Shown here: positions 44,484-50,106 of the stretch, in pieces | How positions within the stretch are numbered: position 1 is the first letter of the stretch | How the letters are laid out: each line of letters opens with the position of its first letter | DNA from: Bacteroidota bacterium | GTDB taxonomy: Bacteria; Bacteroidota; Bacteroidia; B-17B0; Aurantibacillaceae | DNA: 50,106 bases | Assembly (NCBI GenBank): GCA_030681615.1 | Contig: JAUXSA010000112.1 | Location: 1 to 50,106, forward strand | Direction of reading: 5' to 3' | Program-made: the position numbers and the translations under genes | Notes under the pieces: model-generated | Told to the model about the DNA's origin: nothing | The model's input: only the letters and a program-made list of their open reading frames with translations | The model's database searches: none

Positions 44484-45335
44484 TTATCTCATTTTAACCT
44501 TTTCCACCTGCAAAACTTCTTTATTGGTGGCATCATAGGCAAATGCAACTAAATATAAGTGTTTATCATTAAATCCTGTTTTAATAGCGAAGTTAGGAAA
44601 TGACACACTAACAGAATCTTTTGGTGCAATCGGTGTAACCTTTAAGTTACTGCCCCACGTGCCGTTAATAGATTCGCGAAGCATGTGCATAAATACATAA
44701 TTTGGCACATAATCAGGGCTTTTACTATAATCTGTTTGAGGCCCAATTATACTATCCTCAATAAGAACAAGATTGAATTTAACATTATTAGGATAAGAAG
44801 TTTTAAATCTCGCAATTACACTTGTATTAAGCATTCTTGATGGTACATCATAACTTGGCTTAATTTCAAGACCCAAAATGTAAGTATCATTTAGAGCCAA
44901 TGAAACTGTTGTAGGCCATTTAGATTCCTTTTGTATGAGCCCATTACCAGCGTAATTCTTTCTGTTTACCATTCCATTCGGATTTCCAACAGCACTTACA
45001 CCAAAACCAGCTGAACCATCCCAGTCATTACCAGCTGTTGTAGTGTATGAAGTTGGGTGAGTTGAACTTGTTTTTGCGAAAAAGCCAGCATGAACCGCAA
45101 TTGTAACAACTTTGCCATTATACTGTTTGTATAAATTTTCAGCTACAATCGCTGCGGCCGGACAATTTCCACATTTATGGCCTGTATAATCTTCAAGTAA
45201 GACTTTTCTCACATAAATGTTACCATCAGTTGAATCATTATTATTATTTGAGGATTCATCAGGATAATCAACTTTATCGCATGATACAAAGATTAATGCT
45301 AGTAAGATAGAAGGTATAAAAGCTAATTTTTTCAT
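44484..45335 (-). CDS. Omp28-family lipoprotein with thioredoxin-like CxxC motif
   Basis: The 283-residue product has a lipoprotein signal with Cys19 (FVSC) and an acidic, Asn-rich linker. The Omp28-type domain starts KVLLEDYTGHKCGNCPAA, in which C55 and C58 form a thioredoxin-like CGNC pair, followed by VTIAVHAGFFA, the VGNPNGMVNRK segment that replaces the cis-proline loop, and a beta-sandwich C-terminal half. Omp28 proteins are surface lipoproteins of Bacteroidota; redox activity of the CxxC pair is possible but not proven. ATG 45335 is preferred to a TTG 21 bases upstream. It follows the DUF6029 gene with 26 bases between, so the pair is co-transcribed. Confidence 0.85.
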   Translation of the reverse strand: MKKLAFIPSILLALIFVSCDKVDYPDESSNNNNDSTDGNIYVRKVLLEDYTGHKCGNCPAAAIVAENLYKQYNGKVVTIAVHAGFFAKTSSTHPTSYTTTAGNDWDGSAGFGVSAVGNPNGMVNRKNYAGNGLIQKESKWPTTVSLALNDTYILGLEIKPSYDVPSRMLNTSVIARFKTSYPNNVKFNLVLIEDSIIGPQTDYSKSPDYVPNYVFMHMLRESINGTWGSNLKVTPIAPKDSVSVSFPNFAIKTGFNDKHLYLVAFAYDATNKEVLQVEKVKMR

Positions 45336-45361
45336 TTTCTCTATTTTTATATTCAAATATA

Positions 45362-47059
45362 CTAAAAAGTACTTGTAATTGAAAGAGCTATTCCATTACT
45401 GGCAGGTACATTTCTACAAACACCCCCTACACAAAAAATACCTGCTCTTTGTTTACCTGCGCTTAAGGATATACGATGAGGCCCACTTGTATAACCCGCT
45501 GAAACAAGGAAATAATGTAGTTTTAACTTTTCTTCGGGATTACCATAATTATATTGATCAAGTACCGCAAGAAAAATGTGTGTATTGGGTGTCCACTCAA
45601 GCATACTTGTAGCCCAGTTTCCCGCATTAGGATTGCTTTTATTATCTGAAAACAACCCCTGCGATTCAAGCCTTATTGCACTGTTAGATTTATACTTAAA
45701 AGTTAGGTCTATTACACCAATGTGTGAGGAAATATTCTCATATCCTGCATTTGGTGACCCGAACTGAACCATATTTTTATTATAAAATTGGTTCGCGTAC
45801 ATTAGATTAACCTTCCATTTTTTTGAGAATTTCTTACTAACTTCAATAAAAAAGTCGTGATAGTATTTTTCACCTATTTCACTGTAATTAGTTCTGTATA
45901 ATGTGTAGTGGGTGGTACTGTCATTCACTCCAATTTTATTCAATCCGTTTGCCTGTGAATAATTAATTGTAACCTCTGAGCCATATTTGCCACCCAGCCA
46001 CGACCCTTTTTTCTGCTTCAATTGTATCTCAGCCATTAATCCAGCTTCTCCTTTGGGTTGTGTTGCATAAGGATTTAAAGCAGGCATTAAGTAAGTATGT
46101 TGTCGCGTTGTTGCGGGTAAAAAATTAATTAATAAATTTTGCAAAGTAGCATCTCTATCACTTCTAAAAGCCATATTATCTATACGCTTTGCCTGTAGTA
46201 GAACTGAAAATCCTTTCATAGCATAAGATGTTGAAAGAAATAATGCCTCACCCTGCTTATAGCTGTAATAGGTTTTTCCATTTGCACTTGATGAATTATC
46301 AGCTCCAGGATCATTTTCTTTAATGACATACTCTCCAAAAAAATTAAATCCTTCACGATTTATTGTTACTCTTCCACCATAACTACCTACATTTTCAGGC
46401 AATTTTAAATTAGGATCTTGATCGGGCTGAAATTTACTTACAAAGCTTCCTCCGAATATTACTTTTGTTTTTATGTTTTTAGTGATTGAATCTAACATAT
46501 CATTTATGTTCAGTTCTCCATCAAATCCTCTTACAATTCCTGGCCCAATGGCAAAGAATGACCGTTGTTTCCCAACCAATCCTTTTAATGTTATTCCTTT
46601 ATATGGATTGCTTATTACCCTAATACCATCTAGTGAATTATCATATAATAGACCCGGTTCATAATATGTCCTAAACAATAAACCACTTCCAAACTGCTCA
46701 TAAATATTACCAATTGTTATGTCTAAAAGATCATCTTGGTAACGTGCAAAGCGATTGGTAATACCCTGACCTTTGTAACGCTGATCGAAACCTTGCATTA
46801 CGTTATTGTAAGCTTCATATCTAACTCCGGCAGAAAACTTACCTCTGTTGAAATTAATATTTCCAAATGCGTTTGACAGCATTTTTTCGGGTACTCTGGG
46901 TGCTCCTATTAAGCTGTCTGGATTATAATACTGTGCATCGACCTGAAAATTCCCATGAACAGAGTTTACAATATCTGAAACTTGTTGACTTTTAAGAATC
47001 GCATAGTTAAAAATAAAAATCAACAGATAAACTGCTGATAGAATACTCGTTTTTTTCAT
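45362..47059 (-). CDS. DUF6029-type outer-membrane protein
   Basis: The 565-residue product has a signal peptide (1-25, ending LKSQ) and a long series of amphipathic strands with many aromatic residues, ending GIALSITSTF with terminal Phe, the signature of an outer-membrane beta-barrel. The N-terminal phrases VHGNFQVDAQYYNPDSLIGA and FGNINFNRGKFSAGVRYEAYNNVMQGFD match the DUF6029 family as I recall it; its function is unknown. It lies between the cytochrome/YncE lipoprotein gene upstream (77 bases) and the Omp28 gene downstream (26 bases). The block suggests a barrel that works with surface lipoproteins, but no substrate can be named. Confidence 0.8.
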   Translation of the reverse strand: MKKTSILSAVYLLIFIFNYAILKSQQVSDIVNSVHGNFQVDAQYYNPDSLIGAPRVPEKMLSNAFGNINFNRGKFSAGVRYEAYNNVMQGFDQRYKGQGITNRFARYQDDLLDITIGNIYEQFGSGLLFRTYYEPGLLYDNSLDGIRVISNPYKGITLKGLVGKQRSFFAIGPGIVRGFDGELNINDMLDSITKNIKTKVIFGGSFVSKFQPDQDPNLKLPENVGSYGGRVTINREGFNFFGEYVIKENDPGADNSSSANGKTYYSYKQGEALFLSTSYAMKGFSVLLQAKRIDNMAFRSDRDATLQNLLINFLPATTRQHTYLMPALNPYATQPKGEAGLMAEIQLKQKKGSWLGGKYGSEVTINYSQANGLNKIGVNDSTTHYTLYRTNYSEIGEKYYHDFFIEVSKKFSKKWKVNLMYANQFYNKNMVQFGSPNAGYENISSHIGVIDLTFKYKSNSAIRLESQGLFSDNKSNPNAGNWATSMLEWTPNTHIFLAVLDQYNYGNPEEKLKLHYFLVSAGYTSGPHRISLSAGKQRAGIFCVGGVCRNVPASNGIALSITSTF

Positions 47060-47136
47060 ATTAAACTATTTAAGACACCTAATATATTCATTTCTTTTAA
47101 AAAAGATTAGAACAATTATGAAGTTTTGGAGGCAAA

Positions 47137-48600
47137 TTAATGTGTTATAGAATACCCATAAGGGTCTACCGATACTTCAGCTTTAAAACCAGGCACTAAT
47201 TTTAAGGTTTTTAGATCAATGGCAGTTACATAACCGTTTTTACCGTTGCATAATGATGCGTGGTGAGGGGCGGGGCCTCCTGAAATTACATTTCTATTTG
47301 TAACATATACCCGACCATGCTGATCATCTACCATTAAACCGTGAGGTTGATGGCCTGTGTAAATTTTAGCTAAAACAACATGCGAGTTAATATCAATTAC
47401 ATATACAGACCCTCTTTTTGTTGCTCCAAACGTAGTAATGTCCTCCATACATGAAACAAATAAATAATTTTTTGAAGATGCTATCGCCATTTCCTGTGGA
47501 GTATCACCAACCGGAATTGTTGAGATTACTTGACTTGTTGCCCTGTTAACTACTTTAATTTCATTTGATTTTTGACAGGTAACAAAATACTTTGAAAAAT
47601 CCGGGCTCATCAAAACCTCATGCGGGTCCAAAATAGAAGAATTTAATGGAATACCTGAATTATCTAAAACAATTTGCTGCAAATCAGAAAAGTCCGTTGC
47701 AATTTTGAAAATATAATTACTCATTTGCGAGGTAATATAAAGCGTATCATTTGTTTGGTTAATAGCTGAACCGTGTGACCAGTTTAAACCTCCAATAGCT
47801 GCTTTAACGATCATACTATCTGTTTGCACTTTTTTTACCTTACCACTACTCGACCAGTCAACTAAGTAAGCAAATTTACCATCAGAAGAAAGAATAAATG
47901 TATTCCAACTTCCAGCACCAATGTTAGCTTCTGCTACAAACGAATTATCACTAACCTTATATTTTTGAAAAACCCCCGCTCCTAAAAATGAAACGTACCA
48001 AAATTTATTATCAGGTGAAATTTTTACGAAATGAGGTGATTCAACATATCCATTTATTTTGCCAACATTTGTAGCACGCATGGCAAGCATTGTTGCCGCA
48101 TCAAAAGTGGTTATAAGATCACAACCCTGATTGGAAACGTAAAATTTTTTTCTGTTAGGGTTATCAGAAAATTTAACAAAGCCATCGGCATTTGAAGCAC
48201 CGTCCAAAATCCAATCATGTAAAGTTTTAACTTCTTCGTGTGTGAGAGCCTCAGAGCGTAATGGCATTTTTGGACTTAGCTGAAGAGTTCCAAATTCACT
48301 ATAAGAGTTTGTATAATAGATTAATGTACTATAATCAGGTCTAAAAGGAATAACAACTGCACCACCCCTGCTACCTTCAAACATTTTTTCCCATGATGTA
48401 AGAGATAAACCGCCGGCTGCCTCTTTACTAATATCATCATGACAGCCGCTTGTTGCACATTTTTTTACTATTATTTCTCCTATTTCTTGAGGGTAACCTT
48501 TATCACTCAGATCTATTTTGCCTATATCCTTTCTACATGATAATGCAAATAATAAAGTAATAATGATTAATAAAACTACAAGTATAAAATTTCTTTTCAT
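47137..48600 (-). CDS. Lipoprotein fusion of cytochrome-c-like domain and YncE-like propeller
   Basis: The 487-residue product has a lipoprotein signal with Cys22 (FALSC). A short c-type-cytochrome-like domain (about 35-140) has CATSGCH, a C-x4-C-H variant (C48, C53, H54) of the heme-attachment motif, and M112 in PKMPLRSEALTHEEVKTLHDWI as the likely distal ligand. Then comes a seven-bladed YncE-like beta-propeller (about 150-480) with blades such as HFVKISPDNKFWYVSFLGAGVFQKYKV and HEVLMSPDFSKYFVTCQKSNEIKVV. YncE-type propellers bind partners or metals, and no enzyme activity is implied. The domain pair suggests a surface or periplasmic electron-carrying lipoprotein; heme attachment through C-x4-CH remains to be shown. 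A small lipoprotein gene follows upstream. Confidence 0.8.
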   Translation of the reverse strand: MKRNFILVVLLIIITLLFALSCRKDIGKIDLSDKGYPQEIGEIIVKKCATSGCHDDISKEAAGGLSLTSWEKMFEGSRGGAVVIPFRPDYSTLIYYTNSYSEFGTLQLSPKMPLRSEALTHEEVKTLHDWILDGASNADGFVKFSDNPNRKKFYVSNQGCDLITTFDAATMLAMRATNVGKINGYVESPHFVKISPDNKFWYVSFLGAGVFQKYKVSDNSFVAEANIGAGSWNTFILSSDGKFAYLVDWSSSGKVKKVQTDSMIVKAAIGGLNWSHGSAINQTNDTLYITSQMSNYIFKIATDFSDLQQIVLDNSGIPLNSSILDPHEVLMSPDFSKYFVTCQKSNEIKVVNRATSQVISTIPVGDTPQEMAIASSKNYLFVSCMEDITTFGATKRGSVYVIDINSHVVLAKIYTGHQPHGLMVDDQHGRVYVTNRNVISGGPAPHHASLCNGKNGYVTAIDLKTLKLVPGFKAEVSVDPYGYSITH

Positions 48601-48664
48601 TTTTTAATAAGAGACAATCATTGCTAAAAGCATTAAGCAACATAGATTAATGCGTATTATACTT

Positions 48665-49042
48665 TTATTCAGTGATAGAAACGTTAAGTTCTATTTTATC
48701 TTTTCGTTCTTTCCATTTAATTTTTAAAGCAATACCACCTTTAACGGTAGCCTGAGAAACGCTATCGTAACCAATTCCATAAAAATAATAATTACCATAG
48801 CGCAGTCCTTCAAAATGTGTATGACCCTCTTTGTCTGTTTTTTGGCTTGCATCGTATTTACTAACATCTTCACCCGGAAAATCCTTCGCTCCATATTTTA
48901 CATAGACAGTTGAGAGAGGTATAACCCTGTCATGGTGTTTCGTAATTGCCGCAACAGTAACATCGCCGCCGGTATTGCTTTTTTTGCACGAAGTAAATAT
49001 AATTACAGATGCTAATGCAAGTATTAAAATTTTTGCTTTCAT
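48665..49042 (-). CDS. Small lipoprotein of unknown function
   Basis: The 125-residue product has a lipoprotein signal with Cys19 (FTSC), then a mature domain of about 100 residues built of beta-strands: RVIPLSTVYVKYGAKDFPG, KEGHTHFEGLRYGNYYFYGIGYD and IALKIKWKERKDKIELNVSI. The middle phrase TDKEGHTHFEGLRYGNYYFY has the pattern of a carboxypeptidase-regulatory or transthyretin-like fold (a strand pair with GLxxGxYxF). The family is not recognised. It sits 5 bases from the FG-GAP cargo gene and 64 bases before the cytochrome/YncE lipoprotein gene, all on the minus strand, and is likely part of one operon. Confidence 0.65.
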   Translation of the reverse strand: MKAKILILALASVIIFTSCKKSNTGGDVTVAAITKHHDRVIPLSTVYVKYGAKDFPGEDVSKYDASQKTDKEGHTHFEGLRYGNYYFYGIGYDSVSQATVKGGIALKIKWKERKDKIELNVSITE

Positions 49043-49047
49043 TTTTT

Positions 49048-50106
49048 TTATTGTTTAATTATTTTTTTTGTAATTATTGAAGACTCCGTATTATAGGAGA
49101 TAGATATTTTTATAAAATACAAACCAGATTCAAACTCATTAGTTGGTATTGTTTCAAAATTTGAAGAAATCTTACCGCTTCGTACTATTTGTCCCATAAG
49201 GTTTGTTACAACATATTCTCCTCCTTCAATAAACATATTTTTAACTGAAATGTTTAAGGATTCGTTGGCGGGGTTAGGATAGACATTAATGTTATTGTCA
49301 ATATTTTTTTCTACTTCTTTTAATGACACTTCCGGCCCCATTGAAGAGAAAAAACTTAACCCTCCTGAGCCATTGCCAATAAAGAGATCACGTTTATTAT
49401 CATTATTTACATCCTCAAAACAAACTGTTGATTGCCCACCTTCATTATAATTATTTGCATCAGCATCAATTAAAATACATGGATTTGTTATTACAGATGG
49501 CACATCATAATAATGCAATTGCCCATTAACATTACCAACTAAAAGCCTCGTATTAGATCCTTCATTGTAAAAATAAGGGACAGCATAACCATCTATGCCA
49601 TATAAATTCAAATCACTCTTTACATCAATGTTTCCAAAAAAATTAGTAATTAAACTAAAGGACGGAACTGTAGCTGAGCCAATGTTTTTATAATAAGCAA
49701 TTCTGCCATTTTTTGTGCCAATCATTAGATCAAGTTTACCGTCGTTATCGATGTCAAATAACTGCGGTGCGGCGGCGGCAGAATTGGTTGTGAAAGAAAA
49801 AGGGTTATTAAGAAATATTGAAAAATTACAAGGGTTACCCGCACCTCCAGTATTCTTTAACCAATGTATCTGCCCGCTGGACGTGCCAATGCAAATATCA
49901 ATATCACCGTCATTATCAATGTCACCAATCGTTGGCATTGCCGTATTTAAGCTGTACGCGCTCAATCCTGCGTAATCTCTTGTTATAAGGGAGTAGCTAG
50001 GTTGTGAAAGTGTGCCAACGTTTTCGTAAAGTGCGAGTTGTGCTTTTAAATTACTAATGTTATAATATCCATAAGTGCCTATTAAGAGATCTTTTTTTTC
50101 ATCGCT
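49048..50106 (-). CDS. FG-GAP-repeat secreted protein with T9SS sorting domain (partial, N-terminus beyond right edge)
   Basis: The minus-strand frame is open to the last base of the window, giving 352 residues with no start in view; the methionine-like TTG at 49965 is internal, since translation continues upstream with DLLIGTYGYYNISNL and further propeller strands. Repeats with the FG-GAP/VCBS signature recur: IGDIDNDGDIDICIGTSSGQI, LFDIDNDGKLDLMIGTKNGRIAYYKN and FEDVNNDNKRDLFIGNGSGGLSFF, where the DxDNDG loops bind calcium. The C-terminal T9SS domain begins VYPNPANESL and ends YFIKISISYNTESSIITKKIIKQ. It is a surface or secreted propeller protein of unknown target. The small lipoprotein gene follows 5 bases downstream. 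Confidence 0.8.
   Translation of the reverse strand, partial: SDEKKDLLIGTYGYYNISNLKAQLALYENVGTLSQPSYSLITRDYAGLSAYSLNTAMPTIGDIDNDGDIDICIGTSSGQIHWLKNTGGAGNPCNFSIFLNNPFSFTTNSAAAAPQLFDIDNDGKLDLMIGTKNGRIAYYKNIGSATVPSFSLITNFFGNIDVKSDLNLYGIDGYAVPYFYNEGSNTRLLVGNVNGQLHYYDVPSVITNPCILIDADANNYNEGGQSTVCFEDVNNDNKRDLFIGNGSGGLSFFSSMGPEVSLKEVEKNIDNNINVYPNPANESLNISVKNMFIEGGEYVVTNLMGQIVRSGKISSNFETIPTNEFESGLYFIKISISYNTESSIITKKIIKQ

Noticed and set aside
1-50106. CRISPR arrays, rRNA and insertion sequences
   Set aside because: No regularly spaced repeats, no rRNA-like blocks and no transposase genes were seen; the only recombinase is the integrase.

Overview
The window is about 50 kb of low-GC DNA (roughly 36% by eye) from a member of the Bacteroidota. 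The signs are several proteins with C-terminal type IX secretion (T9SS) sorting domains, a PorU-type sortase, Omp28- and DUF6029-type outer-membrane proteins, SpII lipoproteins, absence of Shine-Dalgarno sequences, and TAnnTTTG-type -7 promoter boxes before several genes. I cannot fix the genus; Flavobacteriales or a related environmental lineage fits.

Layout. 1-2337: a very large secreted protein of unknown function, cut by the left edge. 2521-6219: a partner-switching signalling module with a tandem-duplicated SiaB-like kinase, a SiaC-like phosphoprotein and, convergent with them, a TPR/transmembrane/PP2C (SpoIIE) phosphatase. 6378-16003: mostly housekeeping (purL, dusB, kbl) with small secreted or disordered proteins and a SpecificRecomb-family membrane protein. 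16004-18565: a compact minus-strand set of an S4 RNA-binding protein, a T9SS cargo protein and a BNR sialidase-like protein. 18701-23102: an M20 peptidase, small envelope proteins, YqgE, a glycosyltransferase and folA. 23200-26503: two futalosine-pathway menaquinone genes (mqnB-mqnD), divergent from two tandem PTPS paralogues and folE. 26573-31981: a secreted M12-type metalloprotease, nadK, and the overlapping pair mnmH-selD for tRNA 2-selenouridine. 32101-36454: an OmpA/beta-propeller envelope protein, a lipoprotein and an exported protein, with a strong palindrome in one divergent promoter region.

36535-39320: tRNA-Arg(CCT), a tyrosine recombinase and two small genes, resembling one end or a remnant of an element integrated at a tRNA gene. 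The tRNA has two adjacent mismatches in its acceptor stem. 39593-50106: a minus-strand surface-protein block: an FG-GAP T9SS cargo protein cut by the right edge, two lipoproteins (one a fusion of a cytochrome-c-like domain and a YncE-like propeller), a DUF6029 barrel, an Omp28 lipoprotein with CxxC, another T9SS cargo protein, and the PorU sortase itself.

The most interesting items are the SiaABC-like module with a fused double kinase and no diguanylate cyclase next to it, the pair of BH4-type PTPS genes with folE, the 9-bp-arm palindrome at 35409-35430, the odd tRNA-Arg beside an integrase, two different intergenic imperfect palindromes, and the surface redox-like gene block. All functions are read from sequence motifs and family knowledge; no database search was run.
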